From the NCBI GenBank assembly GCA_035341665.1, contig DAOQVR010000002.1, forward strand, positions 186,001 to 250,000: a stretch of DNA of 64,000 nt, given 5' to 3'. The DNA is from DAOQVR01 sp035341665 (GTDB taxonomy: Bacteria; Chloroflexota; Anaerolineae; JAAYZQ01). Each line of letters starts with the position of its first letter. Position 1 is the first letter of the stretch. Shown here piece by piece: positions 51,223 to 60,027 of this stretch. The notes under the pieces are model-generated. The model was not told the origin of the DNA, did no database searches, and saw only the letters and a list, made by a program, of their open reading frames with translations. A program made the position numbers and the translations under genes.

Positions 51223-51996
51223 ATGAAGGACAGGTTAGCGGCAATCGCCGCAGGGGCGGCGCTCCTGGTGCTCGTGCTGGCGGCATGGAAGGGAAAGGCG
51301 GCGCCCACAGTGCAGGGCAGCGATGCGCTCCGGACGGTGAGTGTCACCGGGGAGGCCGAGGTGCGAGTCGTGCCCGACGAGGTGGTGCTGACGTTGGGCA
51401 TCGCGACCCACGACAACCAGATTGCGGTGGCCAAGAGCCAGAACGACGCCATCGTCCAGAGGGTGCTGGCGCTGGCGACGGAGTACGACATCCCGCCGGA
51501 GCACGTGCAGACGGACTATGTCGGGATCGAGCCGCGCTACCCGAACGGCTGCTACGAGCTGTGCGACCCGATCGGCTTTGCGGTACGACGAAGCGTGGTG
51601 CTCCGGCTTCGAGAGCTGGACAAGTTCGAGGACCTGCTGACCGACTCGCTCAACGCGGGCGTCAACTATGTGCACGGCATCGAGTTCCGCACTACCGAGC
51701 TGCGCAAGTACCGCGACGAGGCGCGGGCGCTGGCCATCGGCGCTGCCGAGGAGAAGGCCGGCGCCCTCGCAGGGGAGCTGGGGCAGAAGGCCGGGAGACC
51801 GCAGACGATCACCGAGCAGCAGTCGAGCTGGTGGTCGGGCTACGGCGCCTGGTGGGGGTCGAGCTGGGGCTCGGCCATGACCCAGAACACCATTCAGGAG
51901 TATGGAGGAGCGCCGCTGGGCGTCGACAGCAGCGTGGCACCCGGGCAGATCAGCGTGCGGGCGAGCGTGGCCGTGAGCTTTGAGCTGACGGACTAG
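51223..51996 (+). CDS. SIMPL (DUF541) domain secreted protein
   Basis: 257 residues. A signal anchor (about 5-22) precedes RTVSVTGEAEVRVVPDEVVL and TEYDIPPEHVQTDYVGIEP, YRDEARALAIGAAEEKAGAL and a closing VRASVAVSFEL, the SIMPL/DUF541 pattern seen in BP26/OMP28-type proteins. It lies outside the membrane; the function is poorly defined. A Trp/Gly-rich insert (SSWWSGYGAWWGSSWG) is unusual. ATG after GGGAGGGTGAGCC. Its TAG interlocks with the stop of the convergent GNAT gene. Confidence 0.85.
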   Translation: MKDRLAAIAAGAALLVLVLAAWKGKAAPTVQGSDALRTVSVTGEAEVRVVPDEVVLTLGIATHDNQIAVAKSQNDAIVQRVLALATEYDIPPEHVQTDYVGIEPRYPNGCYELCDPIGFAVRRSVVLRLRELDKFEDLLTDSLNAGVNYVHGIEFRTTELRKYRDEARALAIGAAEEKAGALAGELGQKAGRPQTITEQQSSWWSGYGAWWGSSWGSAMTQNTIQEYGGAPLGVDSSVAPGQISVRASVAVSFELTD

Positions 51997-52919
51997 GTGG
52001 GCAGCTCCTTGGACCAGGTCTCGGAGACCTCCAGGGTTCCGAGCATCGAGCCGTAGAGGGCATCGGCGGGCGGATCGTAGGCGTTGGCGAAGGCGCGGGT
52101 GCATCCCAGTGCCCGCGCCCGCCGCAACCCTTCGGACATGACGGCGCGGCCCAGGCCGCGCCGCTGGTGCTCCGCGGCCGTGCCGACCAGGACGCAAACG
52201 GCGCTGCGGGTGTAGTCGTCGTAGTAGATGGTGCAGAAGGCGGAGACGTCCCCACCGGGCGCAACAGCCACGATGTCCAGGTCACGGCGGTAGAGGGCCG
52301 ACGATTGGACGTTGCGGTACCAGGAAAAGTCGCCGTCGTAGGCCCCGTCGGGCTCGTCGGGATGAAAGGCCCGCCACGAGGCCCAGCTTCGGGCAGGGTG
52401 CTCGGAGAGGTCGCCCATCGAGCGTACCGCGTAGCCTGAGGCAACCGGGGCCTCCGGCAGAGGCGCGTCAAGGTCACGGCTCCAGTGGTGGACACGGCCG
52501 CTCTGCCGGGTGTATCCACGGCGGGCCAGAACTTGGCGGCGCAGCGTGTCGGAGGAGAAAAGGGGGACATAGAGTGTGCGCTCCCCGTCACGGAGCGGCA
52601 GGTGCTCTTCCGCCTGGGCGACCATCTCGTCCTCCAGCTCCGGGGTGCGATGGTGAGGATGAACGTGGAGGCGCGTCTCGTTCCAGTCATCCGGCTGCTG
52701 GACGGCAACGAGCCGGCCGCCTGCCTCCCACAGGGTTATGGTCCGCTCAAAGGAACCGCACACCTGGAGGTTCTCGACCAGGTGCCAACGCCAGTAGTCG
52801 AAGCGGGCGACGTGCCAGCTATGCTCGCGCCGCTCGTTGAGGAGAAAAACCTCGCGCAGGAAGCTTCGGATCCGCCAAAAGTCCTCCTCCGACTGGTAGG
52901 GCCGCACAGACAGGTGCAT
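51993..52919 (-). CDS. GNAT family N-acetyltransferase
   Basis: 308 residues. The C-terminal GNAT domain has AVCVLVGTAAEHQRRGLGRA, the acetyl-CoA pyrophosphate loop, and LGCTRAFANAYDPPADALY. The N-terminal half (RPYQSEEDFWRIRSFLREVF) looks like a second, degenerate acetyltransferase domain. Substrate unknown. ATG behind GGGAGGAACCC. Confidence 0.82.
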   Translation of the reverse strand: MHLSVRPYQSEEDFWRIRSFLREVFLLNERREHSWHVARFDYWRWHLVENLQVCGSFERTITLWEAGGRLVAVQQPDDWNETRLHVHPHHRTPELEDEMVAQAEEHLPLRDGERTLYVPLFSSDTLRRQVLARRGYTRQSGRVHHWSRDLDAPLPEAPVASGYAVRSMGDLSEHPARSWASWRAFHPDEPDGAYDGDFSWYRNVQSSALYRRDLDIVAVAPGGDVSAFCTIYYDDYTRSAVCVLVGTAAEHQRRGLGRAVMSEGLRRARALGCTRAFANAYDPPADALYGSMLGTLEVSETWSKELPT

Positions 52920-52948
52920 GGGTTCCTCCCGCCCCGATTCTACCCGCG

Positions 52949-53962
52949 CTACTCGAGGTAGCGCAAGAGCTTGATCCCCTCCCGCTCGCGCCAGGCCTCG
53001 TGCTCGGCACGCCGCGCCGGGTCGTCGCGCATGAAGGCCGATGACCAGAGCACCAGCTGGGCGTACTGCGAGGCGATGAAGAGGTCAAGGTGCCTGAGCT
53101 GCGCATCCGGCAGGGTGCGCACCTGCCCGTAGCCCTCCAGGAAGGCATCCCGGATGCGCGGGAAGTCGTCGGTCCAGGGCCACTGCCCGAGGAAGACCCC
53201 GATGTCGCACATCCAGTAGCCAAACCCGCAATCCTCAAAGTCGATGATGCGCGGCTCGCCGGCTTTGAACAGGATGTTCTCCGTGTATAGGTCGGCGTGG
53301 ATGAGGCCGTAGGCGTCCGGCCCCTTGCCGAAAGAGTCCATCACCTCGCGCACCCGGCCGGTGACGGTGAGGTACGGCTCCCGGAAGCGGTCGGGCATGG
53401 AGGCGATCAGGCCTGCCGTATCGCCGAGCTCCCTTTCGCCGAACTGCCCGTCCCAGTCCCAGTGGAAGCGGGTGAAACCCTCGGGCGGCTGCCACGCCGC
53501 AGAGAAGGCATGAAGCCGGGCGACAATCACGCCCACAGCGCGAGCGTGCCGCGGAAGCAGGCAGGAAAGGTGGCGACCCTCCAGCCAGCGCATGAGCGAT
53601 ACGACGCGTCCGTGGGGCACACCGGGCGTGGTCACCTTGAGGAAGAGGCGCCCGTCCAGGGTGGGCACGGGCTCCGGCACGGGCAAATCTGCCTCCCGGA
53701 GGGCTGCCAGCCAGGTCAGCTCTGAGGCGATGGTCTCCGTGTCGTCGATGGCCAGGACGCGGAGGTTGTAGCGGCCCGGCATGTAGAGGGCCCCCGGCCG
53801 GGCCAATACCCCCGGAACGTCGGCCCGGAAGATGATGTTGCCTGAGTAGTGCTGGAAGGTGAGGCGCGCGCCGGCCAGGCCGTAGGCGCGCAGCGCGAGG
53901 CCCGCCAGCGGGCGGAGGCGGCGCAGCAGGCCCAGGCGGGTGAGTGCGTGGTACGGCTTCAT
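52949..53962 (-). CDS. Aminoglycoside phosphotransferase-like (APH) kinase
   Basis: 337 residues. YNLRVLAIDDTETIASELTW holds the N-lobe elements, then YGLIHADLYTENILF (catalytic loop HxD...N) and PRIIDFEDCGFGYWMCDIG (DFD-like metal motif). The fold phosphorylates small hydroxyl compounds such as homoserine, choline or sugars; resistance is only one possibility. Its ATG overlaps the stop of the serine hydrolase gene (ATGA). Confidence 0.85.
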   Translation of the reverse strand: MKPYHALTRLGLLRRLRPLAGLALRAYGLAGARLTFQHYSGNIIFRADVPGVLARPGALYMPGRYNLRVLAIDDTETIASELTWLAALREADLPVPEPVPTLDGRLFLKVTTPGVPHGRVVSLMRWLEGRHLSCLLPRHARAVGVIVARLHAFSAAWQPPEGFTRFHWDWDGQFGERELGDTAGLIASMPDRFREPYLTVTGRVREVMDSFGKGPDAYGLIHADLYTENILFKAGEPRIIDFEDCGFGYWMCDIGVFLGQWPWTDDFPRIRDAFLEGYGQVRTLPDAQLRHLDLFIASQYAQLVLWSSAFMRDDPARRAEHEAWREREGIKLLRYLE

Positions 53963-55746
53963 GGGCAAAGGGGCGCGATCTTGTCTGCCTCGGAGAGCGC
54001 GGCGTCGAAGGTGAACTCTAGATTGTCACTGAAGTAGTAGTAGGTGACCCCATTCGGCATCAGCGCGACGACGTTGCCGCTTACGCCGAGCATCTGGGGG
54101 ACCCAGAACTCGCAGCCAAATCCGTCCGCGGCTGTGTACCTGGTCGCCCAGAAGGCGTTGTTGTACCGGCGCCGGCCGTCGATCGGGAGGCCGCGGTCGG
54201 CCGGATCGCGCTGAAGCGTGGCGGCAAGGAGGTCCGGGCTCAGGACCTGGGCGCCGCCGATGGCACCGCTCTCGTTGTTGAGGAATGCGGCAATCTTGGC
54301 GATGTCGTCGGGAATCCACCAGAGCCCGTAGCCCCCTTCGGCCTGGCCCTGCCATCCGTCGTCCGCCGTGCGCATCGTAGTGAGCGCGCCGGGGCCAAGC
54401 CCCAGGGGACGGTAGACCTCGTCCACGACAAGACGGAAGATGTCCGCCTGGGAGCCTTCGCGCTCCTGCAGGTAGTTGTGGAGGGCGCGGGTGAGGACAA
54501 AGGTGTCGGCCGTCCGGTAAACCCAGCGCGTGCCCGGCTCGGCCGCATGGGGCCAATCGAGCGCGGCCTCGATCCGCGCGGCATAGGGCTGCGCGCCGAA
54601 GAACTCGCCCATCTTCTCGCTTTCGTCGTCCGCCATGAACGCCGCAGAGGCATAGTTCCCGGTCGCCATGTCGATCGTGTGGTTAAGGGTCACACCTTCC
54701 CAGTTGCCCGGGCGGGAGGCCGCTTCGGGGAGATAGTCCTGGATGAGCAGGTCCCCGATGCCGGGATCGTGCTTTTGCGCCAGGCGCATAAGTGCCACGC
54801 CGACGAAGGCGGACTTGGCCGTGGAGTAGGAGGTGGCGCGCATCGACTCGCAGTAGGGATAGGTCCCGTAGCGGGTCTGGCAGCCGCCGAGGTAGTTGAC
54901 GCCGTTCACAACCAAGCCGTACCAGGTCATGTGTGCAGGGGTGATGCCCCGCCCAAAGGCGGAGGGATCGACGCCCGGATAGTCGTCCGCCAAGGCCTGG
55001 ATCGGCTTGACGGGCATGCGCGCGGCCCGCTCGGAGGCGAAGGCAGACCGGACCTCTTCCGCGCCGGCTGCCGGCCCGGGGTGGTAGGCCGCTTCGAGCA
55101 GGCCCCACAGGTCGGCGCGGGTGTGGCTAGTGGTCTCCTGCGTGACTTGGTACCAGACGCGGGACACGCGCTGCCCGTCAAAGAGGAAGGTGAGGGTGCC
55201 GTCAAAGGTCGCGTTGCCGCCCTTGACCACGAGCGCAAAGGGGAGCGATGCCCGCGCCCAATCGCCGTCGCCGGGGTCCTGCCAAATGCGGCCCGGCTCG
55301 AGGATGATGTCCCACACTGGGTGGCCGGTGACGATCAGGCCGCGCCGGACGGGGACGAGGTAGCCATCGCTCTGCACGAGCTCGAAATCGAGCTCGGGAA
55401 GGTAAGCATACTCGGGTCCAAGCTCGCCGCGCAGCAGCCGGAGGTGGCCGCCCTGCGCCTCTCCCAGCAGCTCGAGCCGGCCTTCGAAGAGGTATTCGGC
55501 CGGCGAGGCCTGCTCAGGCGGGGTGAGCCCGGCTTCGTCGAGAGGGCCGTCGAACTCGAAGCCGTCCAGCAGGTAGGCGGGCGGAAGCAACGACCCGGCC
55601 GCCGAGGGCGACACGCCGGCCGGTAAGGTTGCGGGAGGTGCACTCGGCGGGAGGGGTGTGGCAGCCGGCCCAGGGCGCGTGGCGGTGGCTGCCGGGCTAC
55701 AGCCCAGCAGCAGGACCAGGATGAGAACCAGGGCACCCTTCTTCAT
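53959..55746 (-). CDS. Serine hydrolase lipoprotein (class C beta-lactamase family)
   Basis: 595 residues. Lipobox LLLGC at about residue 16, a Pro/Ala-rich spacer, then a beta-lactamase-like serine hydrolase domain with the nucleophile motif SYSTAKSAF (SxxK) in the middle and YRTADTFVLTRAL as the tyrosine region. Long N-terminal part (about 60-290) of unknown fold precedes the catalytic domain. It is probably an extracytoplasmic esterase or peptidase on the outer face of the membrane. Coupled to the APH kinase downstream. Confidence 0.83.
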   Translation of the reverse strand: MKKGALVLILVLLLGCSPAATATRPGPAATPLPPSAPPATLPAGVSPSAAGSLLPPAYLLDGFEFDGPLDEAGLTPPEQASPAEYLFEGRLELLGEAQGGHLRLLRGELGPEYAYLPELDFELVQSDGYLVPVRRGLIVTGHPVWDIILEPGRIWQDPGDGDWARASLPFALVVKGGNATFDGTLTFLFDGQRVSRVWYQVTQETTSHTRADLWGLLEAAYHPGPAAGAEEVRSAFASERAARMPVKPIQALADDYPGVDPSAFGRGITPAHMTWYGLVVNGVNYLGGCQTRYGTYPYCESMRATSYSTAKSAFVGVALMRLAQKHDPGIGDLLIQDYLPEAASRPGNWEGVTLNHTIDMATGNYASAAFMADDESEKMGEFFGAQPYAARIEAALDWPHAAEPGTRWVYRTADTFVLTRALHNYLQEREGSQADIFRLVVDEVYRPLGLGPGALTTMRTADDGWQGQAEGGYGLWWIPDDIAKIAAFLNNESGAIGGAQVLSPDLLAATLQRDPADRGLPIDGRRRYNNAFWATRYTAADGFGCEFWVPQMLGVSGNVVALMPNGVTYYYFSDNLEFTFDAALSEADKIAPLCP

Positions 55747-55788
55747 GGCCTGCCACCCGGCGCTTCGGCCGCGCCACTCTGAAAAGAA

Positions 55789-55814
55789 GAACGCCCGCGC
55801 GGGGGCGGGCGTTC
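55789..55814 (-). terminator. Terminator of the DEAD-box helicase gene
   Basis: Perfect 10-bp arms (GAACGCCCGC and complement, 6-nt loop); on the minus strand it is followed by TTCTTTTC. It lies 12 bp past the helicase stop codon. Confidence 0.85.
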
Positions 55815-55825
55815 AGGCGGGCGCT

Positions 55826-57046
55826 CTACGCCCGGGCGGCCTGCGGCTTGGGGCGCCGGCCGGGCTGCGGGCTGCGCGGCGAGGCCACAGGGCGGCTCAC
55901 CGGCCCCGGTACCTGGCGCGGGGCACGGCCGGGGTCAAAGCCGGGAATGCGCCGTCGCTCGATCCGCTTGCCGAGCACCTTCTCGATCTCGCGCACCATC
56001 GGCTCGTCGTCCTCGACCATGAAGGTAAACGCTTCCCCCGAGCGGTCGACGCGGCCGGTGCGCCCGATACGGTGGGTGTAGGCGTCCACGGTGTCCGGCA
56101 TGTCAAAGTTGATGACGTGCGAAATGTCGGTGACGTCGATGCCACGCGCTGCGATGTCGGTGGCGACCAGGATGTCGTAGGTGCCGTCGCGAAAGCCATC
56201 CAGCGCCCGTTGGCGGGCGTTCTGCGACATGTTCCCCTGCAGCGCCGCCACGCGGTACTTGGCCTTTTCGAGGTCGCGGGCCAGGCTGCGGGCCCGGTGC
56301 TTCGTGCGGGCAAAGACCAGGACCCGACCGGTGGCGGTGTGCTCCAGGGTGGCGAGCAGCAGGTCCCTCTTGAGCGCCTGCGCCACGGGGTAGAGGGCGT
56401 GCGAGACGGTATGGGCCGGGGCGATCACGCCGACCTGCACAGCCACAGGGTCGGTCAGGATACTGCCGGCCAGCTCGCGGATCTCATCGGGCATCGTGGC
56501 CGAGAAAAAGAGCGTCTGGCGCCTTTGGGGGACGAGTTTCAGGACCCGGCGAATGTCGGGCAGGAAACCCATGTCACACATCCGGTCGGCCTCGTCCAGG
56601 ACGAGGACCTCGACGTGCGAGAGGTCAATGGAATGCTCGCCGGCCAGGTCCAGAAGCCGGCCGGGGCAGGCGACGACGATCTCGACGCCGCGGCGCAATG
56701 CGTCGACCTGCGGATTCTTGCTCACACCGCCGTATACGGTGACGCTGCGCACCCGGGTGGCGCGGCCCAGGTCGGCCGCGACCTGGTGGATCTGCTCCGC
56801 AAGCTCGCGCGTGGGCGCCAGGATCAGGGCGCGGGCGCGGCCCGTTGGGCCCTTGAGTAGCCGCTCCAGGATGGGCAGGATGAAGGCAGCGGTCTTGCCG
56901 GTGCCGGTCTGGGCCGTCCCCAGGACATCGTGCCCCTGGAGCACGATGGGGATGGCCTGCTGCTGGATGGGCGTCGGCTCGGTGTAGCCGGCTGCCCTGA
57001 TGCCCGCGCGGATGCGCGGGTCCAGGGAAAAGTGTTCGAAACTCAA
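55826..57046 (-). CDS. DEAD-box RNA helicase
   Basis: 406 residues. Q motif with GYTEPTPIQQQAIP, AQTGTGKTAA, PTRELAEQI, LDEADRMCDMGF, FFSATMP, VATDIAARGIDV and HRIGRTGR are all present, then a short basic Arg/Pro tail. It unwinds RNA during ribosome assembly or mRNA decay. The start is a TTG at 57046 behind AAGGAGT at 8-nt spacing, giving the family start SFEHFSLDPRI; an ATG at 57076 lacks a binding site. Preceded by a leader of about 160 nt with an attenuator-like hairpin. Confidence 0.93.
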   Translation of the reverse strand: MSFEHFSLDPRIRAGIRAAGYTEPTPIQQQAIPIVLQGHDVLGTAQTGTGKTAAFILPILERLLKGPTGRARALILAPTRELAEQIHQVAADLGRATRVRSVTVYGGVSKNPQVDALRRGVEIVVACPGRLLDLAGEHSIDLSHVEVLVLDEADRMCDMGFLPDIRRVLKLVPQRRQTLFFSATMPDEIRELAGSILTDPVAVQVGVIAPAHTVSHALYPVAQALKRDLLLATLEHTATGRVLVFARTKHRARSLARDLEKAKYRVAALQGNMSQNARQRALDGFRDGTYDILVATDIAARGIDVTDISHVINFDMPDTVDAYTHRIGRTGRVDRSGEAFTFMVEDDEPMVREIEKVLGKRIERRRIPGFDPGRAPRQVPGPVSRPVASPRSPQPGRRPKPQAARA

Positions 57047-57137
57047 ATTCAGTACTCCTTGACTGGTGGGAGCCATGTCGCGCTCTAGGCCCCAGATTAG
57101 GTTCAGGTCTGGTTCCTGTCGGTTGGCTCGGCCCGGC

Positions 57138-57172
57138 ACAAAGAACCGCCCCGATTGCGTGAATCGGAGCGG
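57138..57172 (-). promoter_or_regulatory. Attenuator-like hairpin in the DEAD-box leader
   Basis: On the minus strand CCGCTCCGATT and AATCGGGGCGG pair over 11 positions (one G-T), loop CACGC, followed by TTCTTTGTG. It resembles an intrinsic terminator placed inside the 5' leader. Confidence 0.6.
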
Positions 57173-57211
57173 TGCGCGATGCCAGACCGATTTACTTGAC
57201 CAACGGGCAAG

Positions 57212-57240
57212 AGTATACCGGCAACCGGCTCCTGTGTCAA
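57212..57240 (-). promoter_or_regulatory. DEAD-box helicase promoter
   Basis: TTGACA (57235-57240), 17-bp spacer, TATACT (57212-57217) on the minus strand. Confidence 0.75.
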
Positions 57241-57347
57241 GCTGGGCAGGGGCCACAGCGGGCTGGCATCGGAGCCCGGGCCGCACCTCCTCCCCTGTCC
57301 GTTGGCTCCTGATCTCGGGAGCGCAGCCCGGGGCGCTGCGGTTTGGC

Positions 57348-59813
57348 CTACGCTCCCTTGAGCAACTCGGACAGGATCAGCACCGCCGCCCGCTTGTCCA
57401 GCGGCTGGTTGTTGTTCCCGCACTTGGGGCTCTGGATGCAGCTCGGGCAGCCGTCCTGGCACGGGCAGTCACGCACCGCCTCGTGGGTCGCCCGCCACAG
57501 CCTGGGCAGCAAGTCGAACCCCTTCTCCGCGATCCCCACCCCGCCCGGGAAGGCGTCGTAGAGGAAGACTTGGGCCTCTCCCGTGTCGGGGTGGCACGGC
57601 GTCGAGAGCCCGCCGATATCCCAGCGATCGCACATGGCGAAGAGAGGCAGCAGCCCGATCGCCGCGTGCTCCACTGCGTGAAGCCCGCCGGCCAGGTCCA
57701 TGCCCCGCTGCTGCACGCGTGCCGCCATCCGCTGTGGGATGTTCCACCACAGGGCGACGGTGCCAAAGGTCTGCGTCGGCAGCACCAGGTCCTCCACGCT
57801 CAGCGTCTCTTCACGGAACTGCTGCACCCGCCGGAAGCCGATCACCTGTTGGGTCACCTGCACTCCACCCAGGCAGACCGTGACATCGCCCACGGCACGC
57901 TCCTCCATCGCCCGCACCACGCGCAGGTCGTTGATCTCGCGCGGCTGGGTGTAATAGTCCACCTGCACCGGTTCCAGGATGGCATGCCCCACGTCCAGGT
58001 CCAGCTCGCGCACCAGGAAGGACTCGCCTTGGTGCAGGTACACGGCGCCGGGGTGCACGCGGTAGGGGGCCGCGGTCGTCTCCATTTCCTCCAGGATACG
58101 GTAGTTCTGTGCGGCATTGAGCAGCGCGACGCGCGACCCACGCAGCGCACGCAGCGAGACCTCCTGCGCCGGGTAGGCGCCGGGACGCGGGTACCAGCGA
58201 TTGGCCCGGTACTCAAGGTCACCGCGCTGCTCGAGTGCGACCATTGCCTGAACGAATCCGGGCCCAAAGAGCGCCTCGTCGTCTCCCTCGGCCACACCGG
58301 GAGGGAGGGTGCCTGGGCCCGGGGTGCGGTGGACACTCGCCGGCGGCGTGGGCAGGCGCCGCCGGCCCGGCAGCGCCCGGCGGGGCGCCCGGGCAGCGGC
58401 CCAGGCGGTCCGGCCGCCCGGGCTGGGAGCGGCGTTGGACTCTCCCCCCGCCTCGGAGCCCGTCCCCAGCGGAAGCTCCTGGGCGGCACACGGCAGGTGC
58501 TGCACGAGCAGATAGGGGTTGGAGGGGTCCGTCAGGGCGTGCTCGTGCGGGCGGCCGAAGAGGTCGCCGGGGTGGCGGAGAAAGTACTGGTCGAGAGGGC
58601 CGTCCTGCGCGACGAGGACCGCCAGCGCATGGCGGGTCCCGCGGCCGGCACGGCCGGCCTGCTGCCAGAGGCTGGCGACGGTGCCAGGGTACCCAACCAG
58701 GACGGCGGCGTCTAGGTCACCGATGTCGATGCCCAGCTCCAGGGCAGAGGTCGTGGCGACGCCCAGCAATCCTCCCCCCGGCCGCAGCCCGCGCTCGATC
58801 TCGCGCCGCTGCTCGGGCCGATAGCCGGCGCGGTAGGCGCGGATGCGGCCGGCCAGGCCCGGCGACTCATCCTCCAGGATGCGCCGGGCATACAGCAGGA
58901 TCAGCTCGGCCACACGGCGTGCTCGGGCAAAGACGATGGTGCGGATGCCCGCCTGTACGAGCCGCGCAAAGAGGCTCGCCGCCTCGATGTTCGGGCTGCG
59001 CCGGGCGGTGCCGGCCCGGTCGATCGCCGGCGGGTTCCAGAGCACGAAATTGCGGGAGCCCCGCGGTGCTCCATCCTGGTCGATCGGCCGAGCGTCCACC
59101 CCGGCCAGCCGGCGGACGTGCCCGGCGGGATCGGCGATGGTCGCCGAGCAGGCGATCACCTGCGGGGCCGAGCCGTAGCGCGCGCAGACCCTCCAAAGCC
59201 GCCGCAGCACGCAGCCAACCTGGGAGCCAAAGACCCCTCGGTAGACGTGTGCCTCGTCGAGCACCAGGAAGCGCAGGTTGGCGAAAAAGTCGGCCCAGAG
59301 GGTGTGGTTGGGAAGGATCCCGACGTGGAGCATGTCGGGGTTGGTGAGCAGGATGCGCGCTTCGCTGCGCAGCCGGGTGCGGGCCGCCTTGGGCGTGTCG
59401 CCATCGTAGGCGCCAAAGCGCACGCTGCTCAAGCCGCCCTCGGTCAGCTCGCGCAGGCTGCGCAGCTGGTCCTGGGCCAGGGCCTTGGTGGGGAAAAGGT
59501 ACAGGGCACGTGCCTGCGGATCGGCCAGGATCACCTCCAGGACCGGGACGTTGTAGGCAAGCGTCTTGCCACTGGCGGTGCCGGTGCTGACGACGACGTG
59601 GTTTCCCGCGCGGATGGCGTCGATGGCCTGCGCCTGGTGGCTGTAGAGCCGCGAAGCACCGGCGGCGCGCAGCGCAGCCAGGAGCGGGCGTGGAAGAGGG
59701 ATCTCCAGGCCGGCATAGCTCGGCCCGCGTGCCGGCAGCCGCTCAACGTGCACAACCTGCCCCCGGTAGCCGGGCAGCTTCTCGATCTGCTGGAGGAAGG
59801 CTTCCGTGTCCAC
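57348..59813 (-). CDS. DUF1998 superfamily 2 helicase (MrfA/YprA-like)
   Basis: 821 residues. Motif I STGTASGKTLAYNVP, motif II DEAHVYRG, motif III CSATIADP, motif VI QQAGRAGRG; the C-terminal DUF1998 region ends with the cysteine cluster CPCQDGCPSCIQSPKCGNNN. In Bacillus subtilis MrfA acts in repair of mitomycin-type DNA damage. A low-complexity Gly/Pro/Arg-rich insert occurs at about residues 435-500. No HNH is present, unlike the paralogue at 28344. GTG start 8 nt after the -10 box, so the mRNA is probably leaderless. Confidence 0.9.
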   Translation of the reverse strand: MDTEAFLQQIEKLPGYRGQVVHVERLPARGPSYAGLEIPLPRPLLAALRAAGASRLYSHQAQAIDAIRAGNHVVVSTGTASGKTLAYNVPVLEVILADPQARALYLFPTKALAQDQLRSLRELTEGGLSSVRFGAYDGDTPKAARTRLRSEARILLTNPDMLHVGILPNHTLWADFFANLRFLVLDEAHVYRGVFGSQVGCVLRRLWRVCARYGSAPQVIACSATIADPAGHVRRLAGVDARPIDQDGAPRGSRNFVLWNPPAIDRAGTARRSPNIEAASLFARLVQAGIRTIVFARARRVAELILLYARRILEDESPGLAGRIRAYRAGYRPEQRREIERGLRPGGGLLGVATTSALELGIDIGDLDAAVLVGYPGTVASLWQQAGRAGRGTRHALAVLVAQDGPLDQYFLRHPGDLFGRPHEHALTDPSNPYLLVQHLPCAAQELPLGTGSEAGGESNAAPSPGGRTAWAAARAPRRALPGRRRLPTPPASVHRTPGPGTLPPGVAEGDDEALFGPGFVQAMVALEQRGDLEYRANRWYPRPGAYPAQEVSLRALRGSRVALLNAAQNYRILEEMETTAAPYRVHPGAVYLHQGESFLVRELDLDVGHAILEPVQVDYYTQPREINDLRVVRAMEERAVGDVTVCLGGVQVTQQVIGFRRVQQFREETLSVEDLVLPTQTFGTVALWWNIPQRMAARVQQRGMDLAGGLHAVEHAAIGLLPLFAMCDRWDIGGLSTPCHPDTGEAQVFLYDAFPGGVGIAEKGFDLLPRLWRATHEAVRDCPCQDGCPSCIQSPKCGNNNQPLDKRAAVLILSELLKGA

Positions 59814-59821
59814 CAGGGCTC

Positions 59822-59850
59822 ATCCTACCACAAGTCAGAGCACCGCCCAA
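59822..59850 (-). promoter_or_regulatory. Leaderless-type promoter of the second DUF1998 helicase
   Basis: TTGGGC (59845-59850), 17-bp spacer, TAGGAT (59822-59827); the GTG start (59811-59813) begins 8 nt later. Confidence 0.65.
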
Positions 59851-59899
59851 GGCACGCGATTTGTCGTCCTCAAGGGAGCAGATGGCCGGCTCGGGCGGG

Positions 59900-59928
59900 T
59901 TGACGATTTGCGACATTGGACGTATGCT
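59900..59928 (+). promoter_or_regulatory. Promoter of the nucleotidyltransferase gene
   Basis: TTGACG (59900-59905), 17-bp spacer, TATGCT (59923-59928), about 100 bp before the start, divergent from the helicase promoter. Confidence 0.6.
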
Positions 59929-60027
59929 TTGTGCAGATATCCCGGCAACCCATTCTGCACATGGGGGGAGAACAGTGACCGGACGCACGACCCGTCCCGA
60001 GCCTCCCGGACGAGGCAGGAGCGTGAT

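Larger units (their letters stand above)
57047..57347. other. Leader and intergenic segment upstream of the DEAD-box gene
   Basis: Contains the minus-strand promoter at 57212-57240, about 160 nt of untranslated leader with a strong hairpin, and a gap to the 3' end of the second DUF1998 helicase. No gene seen. Confidence 0.6.

Noticed and set aside
52949..53962. Aminoglycoside resistance gene
   Set aside because: The APH fold is shared by many metabolic kinases and the gene is coupled to a serine hydrolase lipoprotein, with no mobile element around.
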